In this document: positions 6,133 to 11,597 of the stretch, piece after piece | Layout: each line of letters starts with the position of its first letter | Position numbering within the stretch: position 1 is the stretch's first letter | DNA from: Anaerolineae bacterium | GTDB taxonomy: Bacteria; Chloroflexota; Anaerolineae; Anaerolineales; Villigracilaceae | NCBI GenBank assembly: GCA_003524705.1 | Contig: DQGV01000007.1 | Span: forward strand, 1 to 11,597 | Direction of reading: 5' to 3' | Length of the DNA: 11,597 bases | Made by a program: the position numbers and the translations under genes | The notes under the pieces: generated by a model | Databases searched by the model: none | What the model saw: the letters and a program-made list of their open reading frames with translations, nothing else | Told to the model about the DNA's origin: nothing

Positions 6133-7173
6133 TTATTTCATCACCTCGATCCATGACTCAATCCACGCATCGCGATTGGTGGCGATTTCATCATATGGCA
6201 AAGTGGATGGATCTTCTACAACTTGCGCATGTTGAATAAATAATTCAGGCAATTGAGCCGTTTGATTAACAGGATACACAAACATATTCAAGGGCATATC
6301 TTCTTGAAAAGTTTTGCTTAACATAAAGTCTACAAATGTTTCAGCGATATTGCGATTGTTTCCATTTTTGAGAATGCCAACAAATTCAATTTGACGAAAA
6401 CACATTCCATCAGCCACAAGCGCGGCAGTTGGAGATTCAGTAATAGGTTCAGATGCGTACAAGACTTCTACTGGCGGGCTGGAAGCATAAGAAACCACCA
6501 TTGGTTGTGGACCTTGTCCTGAAGATGCTGAAAAGTTTGTGTAATAAGCTGTTTCCCACCCATCTACAACCACAACTTCATTCTCTTTCAACCGTTGCCA
6601 ATAATCTAAAAAGTCATCACCAAAGTATGCGCGTGTAGCGAGCATAAATGCCAATCCAGTAGATGATGTGGCAGGACTTTGCACTACTAATAAATTTTTA
6701 TATTCTGGTTTGGTCAAATCTTCAAACGATTCAGGTAAAGCCAAATTATTTTCTGCGAAATATTTTTTATCATAATTGATACAAACATCACCATAATCTA
6801 CTGGCAAGGCACGATAACTTTCATCCAAAATAAATTCAGGTGAAACTTCACTTAATACAGGTGATTGATACGATTCAAAAATATCCGCTTCTAAAGCACG
6901 AGATAAAAATGTATTATCCACGCCAAATAAAATATCTGCTAGCGGAGCATCTTTAGCAAGAATGGCTTTGTTGAGCATAGAGCCTGCGTCACCGCTTTGT
7001 AAAAACACAACATCAATATTATTTTCAGTTTCAAATTGCGAAATGACATCTTCTGAAATCGCAAATGAATCATGCGTCATTACGGTGAGAGTAGTTGGTT
7101 GTGGTGTGCATGAAGAAAGAAGAAAGAGGAAAGAGATTAGTAGAAAGTAGAAAGTCGAAAGTGGTTTTTTCAT
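6133..7173 (-). CDS. thiB: Thiamine-binding lipoprotein of the ABC transporter
   Basis: 346-residue extracytoplasmic receptor that captures thiamine (in E. coli also its phosphates) and delivers it to ThiPQ. A lipoprotein signal peptide ends in lipobox LSSC with Cys22 as the lipidated residue. The mature part matches the ThiB/TbpA family along its length: LTVMTHDSFA (29-38), ADILFGVDN (79-87), VDYGDVCINYDK (125-136), QSPATSSTGLAFML (165-178), VDGWETAY (203-210), VVSYASSP (226-233) and FVYPVN (298-303), ending WIESW. E. coli TbpA is periplasmic and soluble; lipid anchoring suits a cell without a classical outer membrane or an anchored receptor design. The ATG at 7173 has GGAG eight bases upstream. 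The signal-peptide DNA is a run of seven heptamer repeats. It follows thiN by 42 bp, and its end overlaps the thiP ribosome site. Confidence 0.95.
   Translation of the reverse strand: MKKPLSTFYFLLISFLFLLSSCTPQPTTLTVMTHDSFAISEDVISQFETENNIDVVFLQSGDAGSMLNKAILAKDAPLADILFGVDNTFLSRALEADIFESYQSPVLSEVSPEFILDESYRALPVDYGDVCINYDKKYFAENNLALPESFEDLTKPEYKNLLVVQSPATSSTGLAFMLATRAYFGDDFLDYWQRLKENEVVVVDGWETAYYTNFSASSGQGPQPMVVSYASSPPVEVLYASEPITESPTAALVADGMCFRQIEFVGILKNGNNRNIAETFVDFMLSKTFQEDMPLNMFVYPVNQTAQLPELFIQHAQVVEDPSTLPYDEIATNRDAWIESWIEVMK
7112..7160. repeat. Heptamer repeat array (7 units) encoding the ThiB signal peptide
   Basis: Seven consecutive 7-bp units in register: GAAGAAA, GAAGAAA, GAGGAAA, GAGATTA, GTAGAAA, GTAGAAA, GTCGAAA. 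Only the fourth clearly departs from the pattern G-N-N-G-A-A-A. On the coding strand they become TTTC-rich and spell the hydrophobic core of the signal peptide (about residues 5-21). Confidence 0.85.
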
Positions 7174-7194
7174 TAAGATTTCTCCAGTTAATAT

Positions 7195-7227
7195 GTGGTC
7201 TCGATACGGCTTCGCCTACTCGACCAC
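7195..7227. repeat. Imperfect palindrome between thiN and thiB, GTGGTC...GACCAC
   Basis: GTGGTCTCGATACGGC (7195-7210) and CCTACTCGACCAC (7215-7227) form a GC-rich hairpin with a TTCG loop and a 2-nt asymmetry. The stop codon of thiN (TAG, 7216-7218) lies in its right arm. It resembles dispersed GGTCTCGATACG...CTACTCGACCA palindromes seen in several bacterial phyla. In the operon mRNA it could stabilise or separate the thiN and thiB parts. Confidence 0.65.
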
Positions 7228-7854
7228 CGAAATATTATGAACAACAAGCAATAAGCCTTTTGTGATTGAGGTTTTGGCAAAATCAGATGTCATTTCGTTG
7301 CTGATGCCGCGAGTTTTATCGAAATATAAAGTTTCGTTTTTCAATTTCCATTTGAGATTTTCGGTCGTAACACCTTCGACATTTCCTCCCCATGGGATTA
7401 AAGAGACAATGTCTCCGCTTCTGCCATTGACTTCAACTTGGTCATTGCATAGGAAAATTTCTTCTAGCCCGTCATTGAGTTTCAAGTTAAAGGTTGAAGA
7501 TTGAAAGTTTGTAAGTAATGAAATGTTGGCAAGTGTGTGATCCATTCTGCCACCTAGTGCGGCGACGATAATAATTTCATCAGGTTTTAGAGTAATAGCA
7601 TGATTAATAGCCAGTTCAAGGTCTGTTTCGTTTTTGTCTTTGGGGAATACAATCACTTCACCACTGAACGTAGAAAGTGAGAAGTTTTTTGGCAATGAAT
7701 CCATATCACCAATGATGAGGTTTGGAATCAGGTTCAACGTCAGAGCATGACGCGTGCCTCCATCAGCACAAATGATGAAATCATCAGGTTGAATCAAAGC
7801 GCGAGCTTTATCAGGGTTTGGCAATTCGCCATTTGCAAAAATGATTATTCTCAT
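7216..7854 (-). CDS. thiN: Thiamine diphosphokinase
   Basis: 212-residue cytoplasmic enzyme that transfers pyrophosphate from ATP to thiamine, giving TPP and AMP in one step, so imported thiamine becomes cofactor directly. Family motifs in order: CADGGTRHAL (29-38), IGDMDSL (48-54), KNETDLELA (74-82, metal/ATP site), GGRMDHTLAN (101-110), and RGISNEM (182-188) near the end. The length fits the YloS/ThiN family. The ATG at 7854 gives the normal N-terminus MRIIIFANGE. However, no ribosome site stands at the usual distance; the nearest GGAGG (7871-7875) is 16 bases up, within the terminator hairpin. It is the first gene after the TPP riboswitch. A heptamer repeat tract encodes residues about 115-123. 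The stop codon lies in a palindromic repeat. Confidence 0.95.
   Translation of the reverse strand: MRIIIFANGELPNPDKARALIQPDDFIICADGGTRHALTLNLIPNLIIGDMDSLPKNFSLSTFSGEVIVFPKDKNETDLELAINHAITLKPDEIIIVAALGGRMDHTLANISLLTNFQSSTFNLKLNDGLEEIFLCNDQVEVNGRSGDIVSLIPWGGNVEGVTTENLKWKLKNETLYFDKTRGISNEMTSDFAKTSITKGLLLVVHNISVVE
7484..7511. repeat. Degenerate heptamer repeat (AAGTTGA-type x4) inside thiN
   Basis: AAGTTAA, AGGTTGA, AGATTGA and AAGTTTG in register. On the coding strand it gives TNFQSSTFN (about residues 115-123) of ThiN, a segment just after the conserved GRMDHTLAN motif where the family varies. Confidence 0.6.
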
Positions 7855-7857
7855 ATC

Positions 7858-7890
7858 AAAAATAAAACATCCTCCAAAGCGGAGGATGTT
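7858..7890 (-). terminator. Riboswitch-controlled intrinsic terminator before thiN
   Basis: On the minus strand AACATCCTCC (7890-7881) pairs perfectly with GGAGGATGTT (7875-7866) around the 5-nt loop GCTTT. TTTTATTTTT follows, ending four bases before the thiN ATG. The 5' arm and loop contain CCTCCGC (7885-7879), which is complementary to GCGGAGG at the 3' end of the TPP riboswitch. This supplies the alternative antiterminator. Confidence 0.92.
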
Positions 7891-7905
7891 GTTTGAAATA
7901 TAAAA

Positions 7906-7990
7906 TCCCTCCGCTGGTATGAACCAGATCAGGTAATGCGGGTCGAGCGTTTCACGCTCCTCTCAGCCTGTAGGGCAGGCTCCCCGTTCA
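7906..7990 (-). promoter_or_regulatory. TPP riboswitch (THI element)
   Basis: Read on the minus strand it contains the conserved ACGGGGAGCC, a GCCTG/CAGGC stem leading into CTGAGA (pyrimidine-sensing arm), a short extra hairpin GAGCG-TGAAA-CGCTC, then GACCC, ACCTGATCTGG and CCAGCGGAGGGA (pyrophosphate-sensing arm). These are the hallmark THI-box blocks. It lies in the leader of the thiN-thiB-thiP-thiQ-DUF402 operon. Binding of TPP should hold the CCAGCGGAGGGA strand in the aptamer, free the terminator to form, and reduce transcription. Confidence 0.97.
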
Positions 7991-8001
7991 GTTGTAATGT
8001 G

Positions 8002-8030
8002 AGTATATGACTATGAATATAAAAAGTCAA
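8002..8030 (-). promoter_or_regulatory. Promoter of the thiamine operon
   Basis: Minus-strand -35 TTGACT (8025-8030) and -10 TATACT (8002-8007) with an ideal 17-base spacer. Initiation is expected near 7995, a few bases before the first conserved riboswitch nucleotides, which fits a leader made almost only of aptamer and terminator. Confidence 0.85.
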
Positions 8031-8070
8031 TAGCCAAGCAAAACGTAAGAGCAGGAACATCGCCATCATC

Positions 8071-8104
8071 AAGACCTTGTCCCTGAGTGGCAAGGTCTTT
8101 TTTT
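8071..8104 (+). terminator. Intrinsic terminator in the rarD leader
   Basis: AAGACCTTG (8071-8079) pairs with CAAGGTCTT (8091-8099) around an 11-nt loop and is followed by a run of seven T (8098-8104). It ends 17 bases before the rarD start codon and points toward it. It either attenuates rarD or isolates it from transcripts of the divergent promoter region. I found no good antiterminator partner between 8031 and 8070. Confidence 0.75.
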
Positions 8105-8121
8105 ATACAACAAGGAGAAAA

Positions 8122-9021
8122 ATGAACAAAGGTATTTGGTACGGAATTGGCGCGTATGCGATGTGGGGCTTCTTCCCAATTTATTGGAAACTTTTACAAC
8201 ACGTCCCAGCATTAGAGTTGCTTGGTCATCGCATTGCATGGTCTTTCATTTTTTTAATTATCATCATCTTAATCTCAAAACAATGGAATGAATTTCGTTC
8301 TTTAATCAATCGTAAAACGCTAGGTATTTATTTAATTGCTTCATTATTGATTGGTGTAAATTGGTTGCTATACGTTTGGGCAGTGAATGCGGGGCACATT
8401 GTTGAAACAAGTTTAGGATACTTCATCAATCCATTGTTGAGTGTATTTCTTGGTCTCATTATCTTGCGTGAAAAATTAAGATTAACGCAATGGATTCCAA
8501 TTGTGATTGCATTCATTGGCGTTGTGTATTTGACTTTTACTTATGGAAGACTTCCTTGGATTGCTTTAGGATTAGCATTCTCCTTTGGTTTTTATGGACT
8601 CGTCAAAAAACTTGCGCCTCTTTCTTCTGTCTTCGGCTTGACTCTCGAAACCGGCATTCTCTTCATCCCAGCCTTGTTGTATCTTGGTATTCACGAAGCC
8701 GATGGAACAGCATCTTTTCTTCACACTGGCATCACAGCAGATTTGTTGATGATTGGCGCAGGCGTTGTGACCACGATTCCATTATTGATGTTTGCATCCG
8801 CCGCCAAACAAATCCCATTGACAATGATTGGTGTATTACAATATCTCGCCCCGACGATTCAATTCTTAATCGGTGTATTTATTTATAAAGAAGCATTTGA
8901 TACAACCCGATTAATTGGCTTTAGCATTGTCTGGTTAGCATTGATTATCTTTTGGGTAGAAAATTTTATGGCAAATCGTAATCCACCAGTTCAACCACTT
9001 CCAGAAGTAGGAGCAGATTAA
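8122..9021 (+). CDS. rarD: RarD-type EamA-family transporter
   Basis: 299-residue inner-membrane protein of the drug/metabolite transporter superfamily, with about ten helices in two EamA repeats. It matches E. coli RarD (296 residues) along its length: AYAMWGFFPIYWKLL (11-25), HRIAWSF (36-42), LIGVNWLLYVWAVN (76-89), SLGYFINPLLSV (97-108), LGLAFSFGFYGLVKK (in the middle), GVVTTIPLLMF and a QYLAPT motif. RarD was named for chloramphenicol sensitivity; the natural substrate is not established. The frame opens at 8077 across the terminator stem, but the ATG at 8122 has AAGGAG about eight bases upstream and gives the family N-terminus. Its stop overlaps the next start (TAATG). It is divergent from the thiamine operon, which suggests but does not show a metabolic link. 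Confidence 0.92.
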   Translation: MNKGIWYGIGAYAMWGFFPIYWKLLQHVPALELLGHRIAWSFIFLIIIILISKQWNEFRSLINRKTLGIYLIASLLIGVNWLLYVWAVNAGHIVETSLGYFINPLLSVFLGLIILREKLRLTQWIPIVIAFIGVVYLTFTYGRLPWIALGLAFSFGFYGLVKKLAPLSSVFGLTLETGILFIPALLYLGIHEADGTASFLHTGITADLLMIGAGVVTTIPLLMFASAAKQIPLTMIGVLQYLAPTIQFLIGVFIYKEAFDTTRLIGFSIVWLALIIFWVENFMANRNPPVQPLPEVGAD

Positions 9022-10016
9022 TGAAATTCCTTTTCATCGGCGGTACGGGATTAATCAGTTCGGCATGTTCCGAATTAGCCATTCAGCGTGGACATGAATT
9101 ATTTTTGCTAAATCGTTCTGCTTCTAAAAAATATCCTGCTCCACACGGTGCAACTGTTTTACAGGCAGATATTTATAACAATCCATCTCAGGTAGCCGAT
9201 TTAATTTTAAACCATCACTTCGATGCCGTCGTAGATTTCATTGCTTTCTCGCCTCAAGATATTGAACGAGATATACATTTGTTTCGAAATAAGACAAATC
9301 AATTTGTATTTATCTCGTCAGCAAGTGCATATCAAAAACCAGTTCAAAATTATTTAATAACCGAAGAAACGCCATTAGAAAATCCATTTTGGGAATATTC
9401 ACGCAATAAGATTGCTTGCGAAGAAAGATTGATGCAAGCGTATCGTGATGAAAAATTCCCCGTCACGATTATTCGCCCATCACATACTTATGGACCTTCA
9501 CAAATCCCATTCGTTGTTGGAAGTTGGCAACACCCATGGACGTTAATCAATAGAATGAAAGAAAACAAGCCAGTCATCATCCCAGGTGATGGCACATCTT
9601 TATGGGTATTAACTTGGAATGAAGATTTTGCTGTCGGTTTGATTGGTTTATTGGGAAATCAAAAAGCAATTGGTGAAGCATTTCAAATCACATCAGACGA
9701 AGTGTTGACTTGGAATCAAATTTATAACGAAGTGTATCAAGCCTTAGGCGTGGAAAGAAGCGTGGTTTACATCCCTAGTGATTTTATTGCTAAGTTTGAT
9801 GAACACGCCATCGGAAGTCTGATTGGCGATAAATCCAATAGTGTGGTGTTTGATAATAGCAAAATCAAACGCTTTGTGCCTGAATACAATTGCAAAGTGA
9901 AATGGAGTGAGGGTGTGCGCCGTTCGTTGGCTTGGTTTGAGGCGCATCCTGAATTTCAGACAATTGACCATGATGCTATCAAAATGATGGACAAGATTTT
10001 GGATGCTTATTTGTAG
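9021..10016 (+). CDS. NAD-dependent epimerase/dehydratase-type SDR protein
   Basis: 331-residue cytoplasmic protein with a Rossmann fold for NAD(P). FLFIGGTGLIS (3-13) is the dinucleotide loop, with Ser13 in place of the usual third Gly of GxxGxxG. LNRS (30-33) follows the second strand. QADIYN (48-53) is the adenine-binding Asp position, FISSASAY (97-104) carries the catalytic Ser region, and YSRNK (126-130) is the YxxxK catalytic pair. IIRPSHTYGP (150-159) follows. This variant (GGTGxIS) is a well-populated subgroup related to sugar-nucleotide epimerases; the substrate cannot be told. Its ATG shares one base with the rarD stop, and GGAG seven bases upstream lies inside rarD, so the pair is co-translated. 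Confidence 0.88.
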   Translation: MKFLFIGGTGLISSACSELAIQRGHELFLLNRSASKKYPAPHGATVLQADIYNNPSQVADLILNHHFDAVVDFIAFSPQDIERDIHLFRNKTNQFVFISSASAYQKPVQNYLITEETPLENPFWEYSRNKIACEERLMQAYRDEKFPVTIIRPSHTYGPSQIPFVVGSWQHPWTLINRMKENKPVIIPGDGTSLWVLTWNEDFAVGLIGLLGNQKAIGEAFQITSDEVLTWNQIYNEVYQALGVERSVVYIPSDFIAKFDEHAIGSLIGDKSNSVVFDNSKIKRFVPEYNCKVKWSEGVRRSLAWFEAHPEFQTIDHDAIKMMDKILDAYL

Positions 10017-10019
10017 CCC

Positions 10020-10048
10020 TTTACAAAAAATAGGGGAATAGATATAAT
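10020..10048 (+). promoter_or_regulatory. Promoter of the NADH dehydrogenase gene
   Basis: -35 TTTACA (10020-10025) and a perfect -10 TATAAT (10043-10048) with a 17-base spacer, starting directly after the previous stop codon. A second perfect TATAAT lies at 10070-10075 without a recognisable -35. Transcripts from the first would have a leader of about 45 nt. Confidence 0.8.
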
Positions 10049-10098
10049 ATTAGTGATAAATTTCACAAGTATAATAAATAAAGTGAAATGAGGTCACT

Positions 10099-11349
10099 AT
10101 GGACACAAAAAATCTTCCACACGTCATCATCATTGGTGCAGGCTTTGCAGGTTTAGAAACCGCTCGCGGACTCGCCAACTCACCTGTTCGCATTACACTG
10201 ATTGATAAACGCAATCATCATCTTTTTCAGCCGTTGTTATATCAAGTAGCAATTGCAGGTTTGCTTCCATCACAAATCGCCAGCCCTATTCGAACAATTT
10301 TTCGTAATCAGAAAAATCTAACTTTCCAAATGGGTGAAGTGACTGAAATTAATCTCAACGAAAAATTTGTAAAACTTGAAGGCTCTGCAATTGGATATGA
10401 TTACTTGGTCATTGCCGCAGGTGGGCGTACAAACTTTTTCGGTTTCGATACTTTAGAAAAACATGGCTTGCAAATCAAAGATCTTGAAACGGCTGTAAAA
10501 ACGCGCAATCATTTGCTTTCGATGTTTGAGCAAGCCAGCCACGAAGGTGATGCTGAAAAAAGAAAAGCAATGTTAACGTTTGTCATTGTCGGTGGTGGAC
10601 CCACAGGTGTTGAAGCCGCAGGTGCATTGGCTGAATTAATTTCACATGTCATGCGAAAAGATTATTCAAAATTAAATCTCAAAGAAGCAAAAGTTATTTT
10701 GGTTGAAGCAGGTGCACATCTTATCAACGCGTATCCTGATGAATTACGTCAAGCCACGAAAAGATTGTTAGAAAAGAAAAAAGTTGAAATTCGTTTGAAT
10801 ACCAAAATGAAAAATTACAACGGTCAACGAGTTGATTTTGAAGATGGTTCATCCATCGAAACACAAACTTTGATTTGGACTGCTGGAGCGAAAATGGTTG
10901 AATTATTTGACTCGCTTGGTGTAGAGCAAGCCAGCATGGGAAGAGTGCGCGTCACCCCGACGTTACAACTGCCAGCATTTCCCTCAGCATTTGTCATCGG
11001 GGATGCCGCTTTTCTCGTCAATGGAGATGGTCAACCCTTGCCTATGCTTTCCACGGTTGCGATTCAACAAGGTAAACATACTGCTAAAAATATTCGCAAT
11101 GCGCTTGCAAATAAAGATTTAATTCCCTTCCATTACAAAGACCCAGGTTTGTTAGCCACTATCGGACGAAATGCCGCTGTTGCTAGAATCTTTGGCATTT
11201 CATTCAGCGGATTCATTGCTTGGGTGATTTGGGTGTTCTTACATATTTATCGCATCATCGGATTCCGCAACCGCATTATCGTCATGTTCAACTGGGCGTG
11301 GGATTATTTCTTCTACGACAATCAAGTTAGATTGATTACGAAGGAGTAA
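10099..11349 (+). CDS. ndh: Type II NADH dehydrogenase (NDH-2)
   Basis: 416-residue membrane-associated flavoprotein that oxidises NADH and reduces quinone without pumping protons. FAD-binding motif IIGAGFAGLE (11-20) at the N-terminus, second Rossmann motif VIVGGGPTGVE (162-172) for NADH, LIWTAG (258-263), FVIGDAA (298-304) contacting FAD, and the quinone-site AIQQGKHTAKN (321-331). A hydrophobic, aromatic C-terminus (370-405) is typical of the membrane-anchoring end of NDH-2. The length is normal and all cofactor motifs are intact. GAGGT stands shortly before the ATG, and a strong promoter lies within the 82-bp gap to the preceding gene. A heptamer-based inverted repeat follows four bases after the stop. 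Other pyridine nucleotide-disulfide family members are less likely. Confidence 0.93.
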   Translation: MDTKNLPHVIIIGAGFAGLETARGLANSPVRITLIDKRNHHLFQPLLYQVAIAGLLPSQIASPIRTIFRNQKNLTFQMGEVTEINLNEKFVKLEGSAIGYDYLVIAAGGRTNFFGFDTLEKHGLQIKDLETAVKTRNHLLSMFEQASHEGDAEKRKAMLTFVIVGGGPTGVEAAGALAELISHVMRKDYSKLNLKEAKVILVEAGAHLINAYPDELRQATKRLLEKKKVEIRLNTKMKNYNGQRVDFEDGSSIETQTLIWTAGAKMVELFDSLGVEQASMGRVRVTPTLQLPAFPSAFVIGDAAFLVNGDGQPLPMLSTVAIQQGKHTAKNIRNALANKDLIPFHYKDPGLLATIGRNAAVARIFGISFSGFIAWVIWVFLHIYRIIGFRNRIIVMFNWAWDYFFYDNQVRLITKE

Positions 11350-11352
11350 AAA

Positions 11353-11397
11353 TCTTTCCTCTTTCTTCTTATGAAATGAAAGAAGAAAGAGGAAAGA
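11353..11397. repeat. Perfect 18-bp inverted repeat built of heptamer units
   Basis: The arm at 11353-11370 (CTTTCCT, CTTTCTT units) is the exact reverse complement of 11380-11397 (AAGAAGAAAGAGGAAAGA), with a 9-base loop. The arms carry the same GAAAGNN heptamer seen in thiP and thiB. No T run follows, so it is not a standard terminator, though the hairpin could protect or end the ndh mRNA and the convergent transcript. Confidence 0.8.
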
Positions 11398-11467
11398 ATT
11401 GTCAGATAAAGAAAAAGTTGAGGAAACAGAATCAACTATCAATTAAGTTTGAAGCGGGGTTTTCATC

Positions 11468-11597
11468 TTAAAACATAACATCATCATTACGTCGCCAAGC
11501 GCGAACCATCGCAAATGTAAAAATGATAGATGTAATAATCATAGCGGGGATGAGGATAATGGGCATGAGCCAACGTTCACTGGCTTTGTTGATTTGA
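11468..11597 (-). CDS. C-terminal end of an unidentified membrane protein
   Basis: The last 42 codons of a minus-strand gene that enters from the right edge and stops at TAA (11468-11470). The visible part reads from a polar segment (QINKASERW) into one membrane helix (LMPIILIPAMIITSIIFTFAM) and a basic-acidic tail VRAWRRNDDVMF. Positive charges after the helix suggest a cytoplasmic C-terminus. It converges on ndh with a gap of about 118 bp. The family cannot be recognised from this fragment; proximity to ndh does not establish a respiratory role. Confidence 0.7.
   Translation of the reverse strand, partial: QINKASERWLMPIILIPAMIITSIIFTFAMVRAWRRNDDVMF

Noticed and set aside
6131..6154. ThiP start at 6154
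   Set aside because: No ribosome site precedes it and it would overlap thiB by 22 bases; ATG 6130 has GAGGTG upstream.
5202..7160. Repeat arrays as a possible CRISPR or VNTR minisatellite
   Set aside because: Units are 7 bp without spacers and lie within coding frames; CRISPR repeats are 20-50 bp with unique spacers.
3422..7173. Iron(III) ABC transporter (FbpABC/AfuABC) assignment
   Set aside because: ThiPQ resemble that group, but the binding protein matches the ThiB family along its length, and the TPP riboswitch and thiN fix the substrate.
8007..8033. Possible 8-codon leader peptide (MTMNIKSQ) before rarD
   Set aside because: It has no ribosome site, overlaps the promoter of the opposite operon, and shows no run of a regulatory codon.
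8077..8121. Upstream start extending RarD by 15 residues
   Set aside because: It begins inside the hairpin loop of an intrinsic terminator and overlaps the ribosome site of the ATG at 8122.
11399..11446. 15-codon open frame starting with TTG after an AGAGG (LSDKEKVEETESTIN)
   Set aside because: Its composition looks protein-like, but it is very short, uses TTG, and its ribosome site is part of the heptamer inverted repeat; not enough to call a gene.

Overview
The window is a 11.6 kb, AT-rich stretch of bacterial chromosome with densely packed housekeeping and transport genes. There is no phage, insertion sequence, CRISPR array, rRNA or tRNA. The gene mix (a PKTIDND-type phosphofructokinase, DUF2085 and DUF4126 membrane proteins, a lipoprotein-type ThiB) and the many 7-bp tandem repeats inside and between genes make me think of a Chloroflexota (Anaerolineae-like) genome. 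That is an inference from gene content; there is no marker gene here to prove it.

Left part (1-2912): a 6-phosphofructokinase gene runs off the left edge on the minus strand. It is divergent from a DUF2085 membrane protein that appears to be translated from a leaderless mRNA. A DUF4126 membrane protein follows, then a 58-residue one-TM protein with a CCCC motif. A strong intrinsic terminator (2881-2912) closes this plus-strand block.

Centre (2976-8030, minus strand): a complete thiamine salvage operon. A near-consensus promoter (8002-8030) precedes a TPP riboswitch (7906-7990). A 7-9 bp antiterminator pairing links the riboswitch to an intrinsic terminator (7858-7890) that sits directly before thiN. 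The genes follow in the order thiN (thiamine diphosphokinase), thiB (thiamine-binding lipoprotein), thiP (fused two-domain permease), thiQ (ATPase with an extra C-terminal TOBE-like region) and a DUF402 protein. The last three genes abut or overlap. The logic is to import thiamine, pyrophosphorylate it, and shut the operon off when TPP is plentiful. No thiamine biosynthesis gene is seen. The DUF402 member is the least expected part and may be an accessory hydrolase.

Right part (8122-11597): rarD (EamA-family transporter) with an intrinsic terminator in its leader, an NAD-dependent epimerase-type SDR overlapping it by one base, and a type II NADH dehydrogenase with its own strong promoter. The C-terminal end of an unidentified membrane protein converges from the right edge.

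The most unusual structural signal is a population of heptamer tandem repeats with different unit sequences. Several lie inside coding sequence: the ThiB signal peptide, TM segments and loops of ThiP, and one loop of ThiN. Separately, two different palindromic repeats each supply the stop codon of a gene in the thiamine operon.
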